Positions 20,494-28,468 of a stretch of 64,000 bases of DNA are shown one piece after another. The stretch's first letter is position 1. Each line of letters begins with the position of its first letter. Source of the stretch: Thermococcus camini (GTDB lineage Archaea > Methanobacteriota_B > Thermococci > Thermococcales > Thermococcaceae); the NCBI RefSeq assembly GCF_904067545.1, contig NZ_LR881183.1, positions 1,958,530 to 2,022,529 of the forward strand. The letters run 5' to 3'. The notes under the pieces were generated by a model. That model ran no database searches and was not told the origin of the DNA. It saw only the letters and a program-made list of their open reading frames with translations. A program made the translations under genes and the position numbers.

Positions 20494-21246
20494 ATGTCAA
20501 AGGTTGAGGCCGTTCAGAACCCCTCCCGCGATGAACTCATGAGGATGGTCGATTCCGCCCTGTCATCCGAGGCAATGCTGACGATATTAGCCCGATGTAA
20601 GGTTCACTACGATGGAAGGGCTAAGAGCGAGCTCGGCTCCGGCGACAGGGTGATAATAATCAAGCCGGACGGCGCTTTTCTCATCCATCAGAGCAGGAAG
20701 AGGGAACCCGTCAACTGGCAGCCGCCGGGGAGCTTCGTAACGGTTGAGGAGCGCGATGGGATTCTAGTCCTCCGCTCTGTCCGGCGAAAGCCGAAGGAAA
20801 TACTTGAAGTCGAGCTTGAGGAAGTCTATATGATCTCCCTGTTCAGGGCTGAGGACTACGAGGAGCTCGCTTTAACGGGCAGCGAGGCCGAGATGGCGGA
20901 GATGATATTTAAGAATCCCGAACTCATTGAGCCGGGCTTCAAGCCCCTCTTCAGGGAGAAGCAGATCGGCCACGGCATAGTGGACATCCTAGGGCGCGAT
21001 AAGAACGGAAACCTCGTCGTCCTTGAGCTGAAGCGCAGGAAAGCTGATTTGCATGCCGTAAGCCAGCTGAAGCGCTACGTTGAGGCACTTAAAAAGGAGC
21101 ACTCAAAGGTTAGGGGAATCCTCGTGGCTCCTTCTCTCACTTCGGGGGCGAAGAGGCTCCTTGAAAAGGAGGGCCTTGAGTTCAGGAAGGTTGAGCCGCC
21201 GAAGAGGGAAAAGCTCGGGAAGGGCAGGCAGAAAACCCTGTTTTAG
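20494..21246 (+). CDS. nucS: mismatch/ssDNA endonuclease NucS (EndoMS)
   Basis: 250 residues. NucS/EndoMS cuts both strands at mismatches and also branched or single-stranded DNA, and works with PCNA in mutation avoidance. The N-terminal DNA-binding domain includes WQPPGSFV; the C-terminal RecB-like nuclease has the D-x(n)-ExK core (GHGIVDILGRDKNGNLVVLELKR) and a following QLKRY element. The protein ends with RQKTLF, a PCNA-interaction-like tail. ATG 20494 is close to a TTTTTAACCCC promoter-like stretch. It follows radA, so two genome-maintenance genes sit on the right side of oriC. Its stop overlaps the convergent gene by 4 bases. Confidence 0.95.
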   Translation: MSKVEAVQNPSRDELMRMVDSALSSEAMLTILARCKVHYDGRAKSELGSGDRVIIIKPDGAFLIHQSRKREPVNWQPPGSFVTVEERDGILVLRSVRRKPKEILEVELEEVYMISLFRAEDYEELALTGSEAEMAEMIFKNPELIEPGFKPLFREKQIGHGIVDILGRDKNGNLVVLELKRRKADLHAVSQLKRYVEALKKEHSKVRGILVAPSLTSGAKRLLEKEGLEFRKVEPPKREKLGKGRQKTLF

Positions 21247-21623
21247 CCTATGTCCATCTCCTGTGGCAGCATCTCGCGAACCCTGACCACCAGCACCGTG
21301 TTCCTCTTCCTCACCTCAACTATCCTGCCGAGGCCCAGAAGCCTCACCTGCGCCCTGCACACGGTCACTTCCCTCTCGTCGCTCTCCTCCCATGGAATCC
21401 TCTGCTCCATGCTCTCCAGGCGGAGTATCTCCGCGAGGAGTCCCTCAGTACCCACGGTGACGTCTTGGAAAGTCTCGTAGGTGAGGAAGACCCTCCCGAG
21501 CTCGCGGGCCCTTTCAAGCGCGATAACGTTCCTCGCGCCCCTTATCTCCAGGGTCTTGTACGGGCTCCTCAAAAGCTCATCAAGAACCCGTCTCGCAATT
21601 CCGGCGAGGGTTATCGCCTCCAT
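21243..21623 (-). CDS. DUF473-like conserved archaeal protein
   Basis: 126 residues, soluble. The pattern ALTGIARRVLDELLR-SPY-TLEIR-ARN seen at the N-terminus recalls the DUF473 family of methanogens and Thermococcales, function unknown; this assignment is from memory. The C-terminal half is a beta-rich segment (VRLLGLGRIVEVRKRNTVLVVRVREML). It lies 9 bases downstream of the PAC2 gene in the same direction and is probably cotranscribed. A ribosome binding site GAGGTGGGAGT lies just before ATG 21623. Confidence 0.65.
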   Translation of the reverse strand: MEAITLAGIARRVLDELLRSPYKTLEIRGARNVIALERARELGRVFLTYETFQDVTVGTEGLLAEILRLESMEQRIPWEESDEREVTVCRAQVRLLGLGRIVEVRKRNTVLVVRVREMLPQEMDIG

Positions 21624-21632
21624 ACTCCCACC

Positions 21633-22361
21633 TCACAGGTAGATGCTCTCGTACTGCTTCTCGGCCTTTCTCCTCGCCTGCTCCATCTGCTCGTGCATCT
21701 TCCTCAGCTGGGCCTCTATCATCTCCGCCTCCTTGATGAGCGGCTCCGTTGAGACCTCTATTGGCGTCAGCTTCTTGAGGATCTCTATGACGTTCGCCGC
21801 TGCCCTTGGGTCGGGTCTGTCCCCGAAGGTCTCGCCGAGCAAAACGTAGGCGTCGAGTTTCTCCTTGCTCGCCTCCCAGAGGAGCTTCCCGCTCATGCCC
21901 ATAATGGAACCGTACTGGAGGATTTTCACTCCCAGGTTCTCAAGCTCCCTGTTCAGCTCTGCCCTTGCTCCAACGCCCCAGACGTCCATTCTCTCCTTGA
22001 AAAAGCCTATCCCGATGCCCCCTAGGGACACCACCTTCTCTGCGCCCATTTCCTTTAGGTACTTCACGAGCTCCCGGGCTATCTCGCTCACGAGGGTTGG
22101 GGGCACGTAGATGTCCGCCATGGCCAGTATCAGGTTGCCCTTCCCGTAGAACCTCAGCGGGGGGTTGGGCTTTCCTTCGAGGATCAGCGCCATGGGCGGG
22201 ATGAACGGACTTTCCACGTAGCCTATCATCTCCATTCCGAGCTCTTTCGCCAAGAAGTTGGCCGCTATGTGGCCAACCAGGCCTATCCCTGGGTAGCCCT
22301 CTATCAGTATAGGATTCCTTATCTCCGGGAGCACTATCTTCACAGGCCCCCCGTTGTCCAT
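21633..22361 (-). CDS. PAC2-family proteasome assembly chaperone-like protein
   Basis: 242 residues with the PAC2 fold signature: LIEGYPGIGLVGHIAANFLAKEL at the start, ESPFIPPMALI, then GGIGIG and GMSGKLL. Archaeal homologues (PbaA/PbaB of Pyrococcus) form assemblies that interact with proteasome or other partners. The C-terminal 35 residues form a charged helix or coiled coil (AEMIEAQLRKMHEQMEQARRKAEKQ). ATG 22361 follows GGTGGGAGC. It heads a two-gene operon with the DUF473-like gene. Confidence 0.88.
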   Translation of the reverse strand: MDNGGPVKIVLPEIRNPILIEGYPGIGLVGHIAANFLAKELGMEMIGYVESPFIPPMALILEGKPNPPLRFYGKGNLILAMADIYVPPTLVSEIARELVKYLKEMGAEKVVSLGGIGIGFFKERMDVWGVGARAELNRELENLGVKILQYGSIMGMSGKLLWEASKEKLDAYVLLGETFGDRPDPRAAANVIEILKKLTPIEVSTEPLIKEAEMIEAQLRKMHEQMEQARRKAEKQYESIYL

Positions 22362-22654
22362 GCTCCCACCCCCTAAAAATTTAATTCCAAAAGGTTATTA
22401 AAGTTTTGGACTCTATCGTTCCGGAGTCAATGCTGGGGCCGATTTGTCTTGTAGTATATTGGGTCGAATATTACGAGAAAACATTAGAAATTCCTTAAGA
22501 CGTCAATACTTTCTATTTTGAGTTTTGTGTTCTAAACTATTGTCGATAGAAAACTATATATAGGTCTAATGCCTAATGGTGATGTCCGTGAGATGGACAG
22601 TTCACTCAGAACCTTACAAGCATCCTGACATGCCCAAAATTGGGGGTACCCGGC
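22362..22654. other. intergenic region with promoter
   Basis: 293 AT-rich bases. A strong TATA box AACTATATATAGG is at about 22551-22563, followed by GGTGATGTCCGTGAGATGG near 22578. The 90-base leader between that TATA and ATG 22655 is long for this organism. It could hold a small RNA or short peptide, but the box order does not fit a C/D-box guide RNA. Confidence 0.4.
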
Positions 22655-22957
22655 ATGGAACTAAAGCGGATTTTCTCCCTTCTTTCCCTTTTTGCAATTT
22701 CAGCTGTAACAATCTACTTTGAATTCTGGTATCTTCCCTTCACGACCGAGTGCTATTACGTAAGGGGACCCATTATCTATGATAATCCCTGTCTGGTTCT
22801 CTCCGCAGTCTTGGAGTCGCTGGGTCTTGTGGTTTTGGCCTCGCTTTTCTCTAACAAGAGGGTCTTCCTTGCGACGAGCATACCCTGCTCTGGCTTTCCG
22901 CTTCTCATGGGCGTTACCCGCTTCGACAGGACCCTCGCGGGGTGGTCCTCTGTTTGA
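22655..22957 (+). CDS. small membrane protein (copy 1 of a tandem pair)
   Basis: 100 residues with three hydrophobic segments. No named family recognised. It carries FEFWYLP-x-TECYY, NPCLVLSAVLESLGLVVLA and FLATS, which line up with FEFLYL-x-GTCYA, LPCLVFSVGMFIFGLAS and FMASL of the next gene. The pair looks like a tandem duplication. The C-terminus here is short (GVTRFDRTLAGWSSV) and may be truncated relative to the second copy. Start ATG 22655 is preceded by GGGGGTACC. Confidence 0.65.
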   Translation: MELKRIFSLLSLFAISAVTIYFEFWYLPFTTECYYVRGPIIYDNPCLVLSAVLESLGLVVLASLFSNKRVFLATSIPCSGFPLLMGVTRFDRTLAGWSSV

Positions 22958-22972
22958 AGGGCGGTGTTGGAA

Positions 22973-23680
22973 ATGAAAGCAAAGCCCCACAGAAATAGTA
23001 GGACGATTCAAAGGTTGCTCCTAGCGGCTTTACTAACAATTTTTGCGTTTTTTGAGTTCTTATATCTCTTTGGCTCCTTGGACGGGACGTGCTACGCATT
23101 CTGCGTAACCTTTTACAATCTGCCTTGTCTCGTTTTTTCAGTGGGGATGTTCATCTTTGGTTTGGCTTCGGTGATAGCGTGGTTTCCCAGGTACGAGAAG
23201 CTTTTCATGGCGTCTCTTTCCACTTACTTTGGAGTTACCCTGCTGGCTTTCCTCTGCTGGGCTCCCTGGGTTCCAATTCTAGCCTTCGCGAGTCTGGTTC
23301 TCTCGCTCATCGCTTTCGGACTCTCTGGAAATGGTGTTACACAGCCAGGAGGGGAGGCAGAAAGATTGTCTTTTGGCCTCGCCCTCTCTACCTTTCTCGT
23401 CTTTGCAATCGACGGTGTTATCAGTTGCATTGACTTCACCCCAGAGTCCGCTTCCTGCGCGCTTCTCCTGTTGGGTTTGCTCTCGATTCCCCTTAGGACA
23501 AAGCGCCCGCGTTACTCCTCCATCCCGCTCTTGCTGTACTTCTTTCTCTACATTGTTTTCTTGGGTTCCTCAGGTGCTCGGAGCTTTGCTCTATTCGGAT
23601 TGGGGATCTCGGTCCTTGCGCTGGTTTTTGCCTTTAGGGATATTAATGATGACGATGGTGTGGGCGATAAAAGGGGTTGA
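22973..23680 (+). CDS. membrane protein (copy 2 of a tandem pair)
   Basis: 235 residues with about six or seven hydrophobic helices. Function unknown. The first 100 residues align with the whole upstream protein (see above), with two conserved Cys in the extracellular loop (TCYAFC and LPC). ATG 22973 follows GGGCGGTGTTGG and is 15 bases after the previous stop, so the two are cotranscribed. The stop is followed by two TTCCACTG sequences before the MTA phosphorylase promoter. Confidence 0.7.
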   Translation: MKAKPHRNSRTIQRLLLAALLTIFAFFEFLYLFGSLDGTCYAFCVTFYNLPCLVFSVGMFIFGLASVIAWFPRYEKLFMASLSTYFGVTLLAFLCWAPWVPILAFASLVLSLIAFGLSGNGVTQPGGEAERLSFGLALSTFLVFAIDGVISCIDFTPESASCALLLLGLLSIPLRTKRPRYSSIPLLLYFFLYIVFLGSSGARSFALFGLGISVLALVFAFRDINDDDGVGDKRG

Positions 23681-23702
23681 AATTCCACTGTTGGGGCTTC
23701 AT

Positions 23703-23713
23703 TTCCACTGGAA
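23703..23713. promoter_or_regulatory. mini-ORB core upstream of the MTA phosphorylase
   Basis: TTCCACTGGAA lies immediately before a TATA-like CCTTATATGAG (23721-23731) that serves the next gene. A half copy TTCCACTG is 19 bases upstream (23684). Confidence 0.35.
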
Positions 23714-23760
23714 AAGCAACCCTTATATGAGTGAAGCTAGTATTTAACACGGTGATGACC

Positions 23761-24534
23761 ATGCCGAAGATAGGTATCATCGGTGGTTCCGGTGTTTACG
23801 GCGTCTTCGAGCCGAAAGAGACGGTGAAGGTTCACACGCCCTACGGCAGGCCTTCGGCTCCAGTGGAGATAGGAGAAATCGAGGGTGTTGAGGTTGCCTT
23901 TATCCCGAGACACGGCAAGCACCACGAGTTCCCGCCCCATGAGGTTCCCTATCGCGCGAACATCTGGGCGCTCAAAGAGCTCGGCGTTGAGAGGGTCATC
24001 GGTGTTACGGCTGTGGGCTCGCTCCGGGAGGAGTACAAACCGGGGGACATCGTCATAACCGACCAGTTCATCGACTTCACCAAAAAGAGGGACTACACCT
24101 TCTACAACGGGCCGCGCGTTGCCCACGTTTCCATGGCCGACCCCTTCTGCCCGGAGATGAGGAAGATATTCTACGAGACGGCGAAGGAGCTCGGCTTTCC
24201 GGTCCATGAAAATGGCACCTACGTCTGCATCGAGGGGCCGAGGTTCTCAACGCGCGCTGAGAGCTTCATGTTCAGGCAGTATGCCCACATCATTGGCATG
24301 ACGCTCGTTCCTGAGGTAAACCTAGCCAGGGAGCTCGGCATGTGCTACGTCAACATAGCGACCGTTACCGACTACGACGTCTGGGCTGACAAGCCCGTCG
24401 ATGCACAGGAAGTGCTCAAGGTGATGAAGGAAAACAACTACAAGGTCCAGGAACTGCTCAAGAAGGCCATCCCGAGGATTCCAGAGGAGAGGAAGTGCAG
24501 CTGTGGGGAGGTTCTCAAGACGATGTTCGTGTGA
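23761..24534 (+). CDS. mtnP: S-methyl-5'-thioadenosine phosphorylase
   Basis: Splits 5'-methylthioadenosine into adenine and methylthioribose-1-phosphate in methionine salvage. The 257-residue product has [10 protein letters not shown] at the N-terminus (phosphate site), [34 protein letters not shown], and the base/ribose site [15 protein letters not shown], with TDYDVW near the C-terminus. Two Cys in CSC at the end recall the disulfide-rich CxC motif of hyperthermophilic MTAPs. ATG 23761 follows GGTGATGACC. An MTA/SAH deaminase lies 640 bases downstream. Confidence 0.96.
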   Translation: MPKIGIIGGSGVYGVFEPKETVKVHTPYGRPSAPVEIGEIEGVEVAFIPRHGKHHEFPPHEVPYRANIWALKELGVERVIGVTAVGSLREEYKPGDIVITDQFIDFTKKRDYTFYNGPRVAHVSMADPFCPEMRKIFYETAKELGFPVHENGTYVCIEGPRFSTRAESFMFRQYAHIIGMTLVPEVNLARELGMCYVNIATVTDYDVWADKPVDAQEVLKVMKENNYKVQELLKKAIPRIPEERKCSCGEVLKTMFV

Positions 24535-24575
24535 TGTTTTTGTCATTTTTATGCATATTTTCCGGGTTTTTGCTC
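24535..24575 (+). terminator. oligo-T terminator
   Basis: Several T-runs (TGTTTTTGTCATTTTTATGC, then ATTTTCCGGGTTTTTGC) directly after the mtnP stop, the usual archaeal intrinsic stop signal. Confidence 0.6.
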
Positions 24576-24639
24576 TTGTGTTAATGGCTGTGAGTAAAAA
24601 CTTATAAATCCTGATTGCAACGTTCTTCGGTGAACTTAA

Positions 24640-25101
24640 ATGAAGAAGGTTGCTTTAGTTGCTGCCTTGGTGTTCATTTCAGTGCTCCTGATTCCTTTTG
24701 CCAGCGCCTACGAGTTCCAGGCCTATGGGTACGTCACAAAGGTCGTCGATGGCGACACCGTGTGGTTCCACTCCTACTACGGCTACAGGGCTGGAGAAAC
24801 CTTCAAGATCCGCTTTGCCGACATAAACGCGCCCGAGATATACACCGATGAAGGCAAGGAATCGAAGGCCGCCCTGGAGTGGCTCTTTGACACCTACGGC
24901 CACTACGTTTACCTCGACGTCGATGATGTCTACGGAACCGACCGCTACGGCAGGGTCGTTGCCGTCGTCTATCTCCCGTTCTGGTACTACGGCTACGCTT
25001 TAAACGTCAATGAGTGGCTCGTCGAGAGTGGCTACGCGAACATCTGGGACCACTACAACGAGTTCAACCCCTACTCCTGGAGCCTCTGGGTTCCGATTTG
25101 A
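24640..25101 (+). CDS. secreted thermonuclease-family (SNase-like) nuclease
   Basis: 153 residues. A signal peptide (MKKVALVAALVFISVLLIPFASA) precedes an SNase fold with VTKVVDGDTVWF, FADINAPEIYTDEGKESK (catalytic Arg replaced in context; the Asp of DGDT and the E/K pair are present), then DRYGRVVAVVYL and LVESGYANIW. These calcium-dependent nucleases degrade DNA and RNA outside the cell. It is shorter than the family at the C-terminus. ATG 24640 follows a TTATAAATCC promoter about 35 bases upstream. Confidence 0.9.
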   Translation: MKKVALVAALVFISVLLIPFASAYEFQAYGYVTKVVDGDTVWFHSYYGYRAGETFKIRFADINAPEIYTDEGKESKAALEWLFDTYGHYVYLDVDDVYGTDRYGRVVAVVYLPFWYYGYALNVNEWLVESGYANIWDHYNEFNPYSWSLWVPI

Positions 25102-25171
25102 GGGCTTTTCTCTTCTCCGACACCTTTTTAACTTCCAGGGGAAACACATCCCTTTAAAAGAGGTGGTTATC

Positions 25172-26446
25172 ATGAGTATTCTCATCAAAAACGGCCGCGT
25201 TATCTACGGGGAGGACTTTGAGGTCGTCAAGGCCGACGTTCTCATCGAGGGAAACCGCATTGCCAAGGTTGCCAAGGATATAAACGAGGCCGCCGATACC
25301 GTCATCGATGCGAAGGGAAGGGTCGTTTCCCCAGGTTTCATAAACCTGCATACCCACTCCCCGATGGGCCTCTTCCGCGGTCTCGCCGACGATTTGCCCC
25401 TCATGGACTGGCTCCAGAACCACATATGGCCACGTGAGGCGAAGCTCACTCGCGAATACACCAAGGTTGGAGCATACCTCGGCGCGCTGGAGATGATAAA
25501 GACCGGTACCACGGCTTTCCTCGACATGTACTTCTTCATGGACGCCGTTGCGGAGGCCGTTCTTGACTCCGGGCTGAGGGGCTACCTCTCCTATGGGATG
25601 ATAGACCTCGGCGACCCCGAGAAGACGGGGAAGGAGATAAAGGAGGCCCTCCGCACGATGGAGTTCATCGAGAAGCTCAACTCGGAAAGGGTTCACTTCG
25701 TCTTCGGGCCGCACGCCCCTTACACCTGCTCTATAGCCCTGCTCAAGGAGGTAAGGAAGCTGGCGAACGAGCACGGCAAGCTCATCACTATCCACGTCAG
25801 CGAGACGATGGCCGAGATAGGCCAGATAAGCGAGCGCTACGGAAAGAGCCCCGTTGTTCTCCTCGACGAGATAGGCTTCCTGGGGAGGGACGTCATCATA
25901 GCCCATGGCGTCTGGCTCGACAGCAGGGACATACAGATACTCGCGAGGCACGGCGTTACGGTAGCCCACAACCCCGGCTCAAACATGAAGCTCGCGAGCG
26001 GTGTAATGCCCCTCCAGAGGCTCCTGAACGCGGGTGTGAACGTTGGCCTCGGCACCGATGGGAGCGCAAGCAACAACAACCTCGACATGCTCGACGAGAT
26101 GAAGCTAGCCGCTCTGCTCCACAAGGTTCACAACCTCGATCCAACGGTTGCCGATGCTAAAACTGTCTTCAGGATGGCGACTCTCAATGGGGCCAGAGCT
26201 TTGCGCCTCAACGCCGGGGTCATGAAGGAGGGCTACCTGGCGGACATAGCAATCATCGACTTCAACCAGCCCCACTTGAGGCCGATTAACAACGTTATAA
26301 GCCACCTAGTATACTCGGCCAGCGGCAGCGACGTCGAGACGACGATAGTCGACGGAAAAATCCTCATGCTCGACCGCGAGGTCTTAACGCTCGACGAGGA
26401 GAAACTCCTTGATGAGGCCGAAAAAACGATAGAGAAGCTGGTCTAG
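25172..26446 (+). CDS. mtaD: MTA/SAH deaminase
   Basis: Amidohydrolase that deaminates 5'-methylthioadenosine and S-adenosylhomocysteine to inosine forms. The 424-residue product has the metal-binding HTHSPMG, then FGPHAPYTCS, HVSETMAEI, IIAHGVWLD and GLGTDGSASNNN motifs. Like the related family members it lies in the methionine salvage context of mtnP just upstream. ATG 25172 follows AGGTGGTTATC; the longer reading frame upstream only overlaps the nuclease gene and is not used. The stop overlaps the convergent membrane gene by 4 bases. Confidence 0.93.
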   Translation: MSILIKNGRVIYGEDFEVVKADVLIEGNRIAKVAKDINEAADTVIDAKGRVVSPGFINLHTHSPMGLFRGLADDLPLMDWLQNHIWPREAKLTREYTKVGAYLGALEMIKTGTTAFLDMYFFMDAVAEAVLDSGLRGYLSYGMIDLGDPEKTGKEIKEALRTMEFIEKLNSERVHFVFGPHAPYTCSIALLKEVRKLANEHGKLITIHVSETMAEIGQISERYGKSPVVLLDEIGFLGRDVIIAHGVWLDSRDIQILARHGVTVAHNPGSNMKLASGVMPLQRLLNAGVNVGLGTDGSASNNNLDMLDEMKLAALLHKVHNLDPTVADAKTVFRMATLNGARALRLNAGVMKEGYLADIAIIDFNQPHLRPINNVISHLVYSASGSDVETTIVDGKILMLDREVLTLDEEKLLDEAEKTIEKLV

Positions 26447-27255
26447 AGACTCGCCAGCCAGTCGGGGTCGATGTTCACCCTCTTTTCTCCCCATGCTTTG
26501 AGCGCCCTGTACATGGCTGCCCCGGCGATGGCTGAGAGCACGCTTGAGATGCCCGTTATGATGCCGTCAAGCAGGCCCGCCAGCAGGGCCCCAATGAAGC
26601 CTCTGGCAACAAAGGAGGCCAGGAAAACAAGCCCCCCTGCTGCGGCCCCGATGCCGACGATGATCGCCCCCATCAGCGCCCCGAAGACGAAGACTTCTTT
26701 AGCGTTGTCCAGTGCGGTGCCGATGATCCCTAGACCCTCACCGAAGTCTTGGCTCCAGATGTACGCCGGGATCATCATAGTGATTATCCCCATCAGGAAG
26801 ATCGCAGGGGGCAGTCCAAGCACTCCCGCCACTACGTATTTTGTCGTTCCTGAGAGCGCATAATAAGCCAGTATCGCCGGGAAGAGCATAAGGCCGCCGA
26901 CTACGAGGATTACGATTCCATAAACTATGCCCACCAGGAGGGCCAGTATGCCACCCCTCAGGGACTCCCTTATGAGGGCTGACTCCTCGAATGGTATTCC
27001 CTTTTTGTGATAGTAGAATGCCCTGGTGGGGTAGTAGATCACGGTGAGCTTTATCAGCAGGGCCATAAGGGCCAGCAAAATCGCGATGCCAATGCCGAAA
27101 CGGGGAGTGTACGCCGCTGGTTCCACGTTTGAATCAAGCCCGGAGATGGCCAGGAGCGTACCGGATATTCCCGATGCCGCAACTGGATACCTCCACAGCT
27201 TTTTGTCTTCGGAAATCGATGAAATAGCCTCTGTCACTGCTTCAAATGCCCTCAT
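26443..27255 (-). CDS. multi-pass membrane protein, unknown function
   Basis: 270 residues with about six hydrophobic segments: near 52-74, 98-125, 138-165, 190-215 and 225-250, Gly/Ala-rich. The N-terminus (MRAFEAVTEAISSISEDKKLWRYP) is amphipathic, followed by helices; no catalytic motif is apparent. It resembles archaeal DUF4013/DUF7847-type membrane proteins in general form (memory only). Monocistronic, convergent with mtaD. ATG 27255. Confidence 0.7.
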   Translation of the reverse strand: MRAFEAVTEAISSISEDKKLWRYPVAASGISGTLLAISGLDSNVEPAAYTPRFGIGIAILLALMALLIKLTVIYYPTRAFYYHKKGIPFEESALIRESLRGGILALLVGIVYGIVILVVGGLMLFPAILAYYALSGTTKYVVAGVLGLPPAIFLMGIITMMIPAYIWSQDFGEGLGIIGTALDNAKEVFVFGALMGAIIVGIGAAAGGLVFLASFVARGFIGALLAGLLDGIITGISSVLSAIAGAAMYRALKAWGEKRVNIDPDWLASL

Positions 27256-27392
27256 CCCACCACCGTTGTTTATGGGCCTTTACACTATTTAATGTTTACT
27301 GTTTTAAGTTGTATGTCATGGGGAGAGATACTGAGTAACAACCCTCGCAACCGTTAAATCACCTATGAGTAATCGGTAAAACGGTGATTGCG

Positions 27393-27962
27393 ATGCCCTC
27401 CTTTGAGATTGTCCGCGGGGACATAACCCGCTTTCCGGCGGAGGCCATAGTGAACGCGGCCAACCGCTATCTGGAGCACGGTGGTGGCGTGGCCTATGCC
27501 ATAGCGAAGGCCGCCGCGGGAAACGTTGATGAATACATCCGGATAAGCAAAGATGCTATGAAAAAACAGCTGGGAAAGAGCTCAATTGAGCACGGCGAGG
27601 TTGTCGTAACTCCTCCTATGAGGCTCGAAAAGTTTGGGATCAAATACGTCATTCACACGGTCGGGCCATACTGCGGTGGAAAATGGGACGAGGACAAAAA
27701 GGGGAAGCTCAGGAAGGCCATTCTCGGCGCCTTGAGAAAAGCGGAAGAGCTCGGTGTCAAAACCATAGCCTTCCCGGCCATTAGCGCTGGCATCTACGGC
27801 TGTCCTTTGGAGGAGGTCGTGAGGACGTTCAAGGAGGTTGTGGAGGGGTTCTCGAAGGGAGCGAGGAGTGTGGAGAAGGTCTATCTCGTGCTGTACTCGG
27901 GGGACGCATACCGGACTGCGTTAAGTGTTTTTGGGTTGAATCGAATGTCAAAAATGTTATAA
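27393..27962 (+). CDS. macrodomain ADP-ribose-binding protein
   Basis: 189 residues. The macro fold signature is clear: GDITRFPAEAIVNAAN with the ribose Asn, then HGGGVAYAIAKAAG, GEVVVTPPM, KYVIHTVGPY, and AFPAISAGIYGCP. Such proteins bind or hydrolyse ADP-ribose derivatives (O-acetyl-ADP-ribose or protein-linked ADP-ribose). ATG 27393 follows GGTGATTGCG. The tail after residue 150 is normal. No ADP-ribosyltransferase partner is next to it. Confidence 0.93.
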   Translation: MPSFEIVRGDITRFPAEAIVNAANRYLEHGGGVAYAIAKAAAGNVDEYIRISKDAMKKQLGKSSIEHGEVVVTPPMRLEKFGIKYVIHTVGPYCGGKWDEDKKGKLRKAILGALRKAEELGVKTIAFPAISAGIYGCPLEEVVRTFKEVVEGFSKGARSVEKVYLVLYSGDAYRTALSVFGLNRMSKML

Positions 27963-27995
27963 GTTCTGAATTTATCATTTATTTTGGTGGTAATA

Positions 27996-28319
27996 GTGGC
28001 TTCCTCCTGTGAAGGAACCGTCAAGCGAATTGCAGTCGGTTTGATACTGCTGTATCTGACGGGCTTTTTAATCCTCTATTACTCCATCAGGAAGCTGATA
28101 TGTCTTTCCGTGGATTGCAGAGGTTACCCCGGACCTGTTGCTTCAATGAGCCCTGTTTACGGGCTGGACATGGCGGTGGCGGTTTTTGTAGTTGGAACTC
28201 TGTTTCTACTTGTGATGCTATACCTGAGCTTCGGTTTTGATGGGGCTTCCTCTGAGAAAGAAATGGATGAAGATGAGAAAACATCTTCTGTGGAAAACAG
28301 TTCAGATTTGAAGGGGTGA
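27996..28319 (+). CDS. small membrane protein, unknown function
   Basis: 107 residues, two transmembrane helices (about 13-31 and 55-78) joined by a loop with two Cys (LICLSVDCRGYPGP), and an acidic C-terminal tail (SSEKEMDEDEKTSS). It starts with GTG 27996 preceded by TTGGTGG; upstream GTG codons are possible. It resembles the tandem membrane pair at 22.6-23.7 kb in general layout (a two-Cys loop between helices), but I cannot align it convincingly. Confidence 0.5.
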   Translation: MASSCEGTVKRIAVGLILLYLTGFLILYYSIRKLICLSVDCRGYPGPVASMSPVYGLDMAVAVFVVGTLFLLVMLYLSFGFDGASSEKEMDEDEKTSSVENSSDLKG

Positions 28320-28468
28320 AATTGAATGTCGTTGGAACGTGTGGCATATGCTGTTTTGGTTCTTTTCTTGGGTTTCACCCCCTGCTTCTCCTCTCGGTGT
28401 TGCTGGTTAGTGGGGCAATGACTGAAAATGATTTAACATGTTGAACCTAAGCACTCACGGTGGTGCCG
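28320..28468. other. intergenic remnant between membrane gene and nnr
   Basis: 149 bases. A 31-codon frame (28326-28421) with a GGGGTGA ribosome binding site starts MSLERVAYAVLVLFLGF; a shift of frame at the CCCCC run would continue as HPLLLLSVLLVSGAM to a stop at 28441. It may be a decayed membrane-protein gene, or chance. Confidence 0.25.

Noticed and set aside
22578..22640. Possible C/D-box guide RNA after the TATA at 22551
   Set aside because: GTGATGT and CTGAC resemble boxes C and D, but no D'/C' pair in the right order is present.
22590..22724. 44-codon frame starting GTG before the tandem membrane pair
   Set aside because: Overlaps the membrane gene out of frame and has no family resemblance.
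25010..25171. N-terminal extension of MTA/SAH deaminase
   Set aside because: Lies inside the nuclease gene in another frame; a good ribosome binding site precedes the start at 25172.
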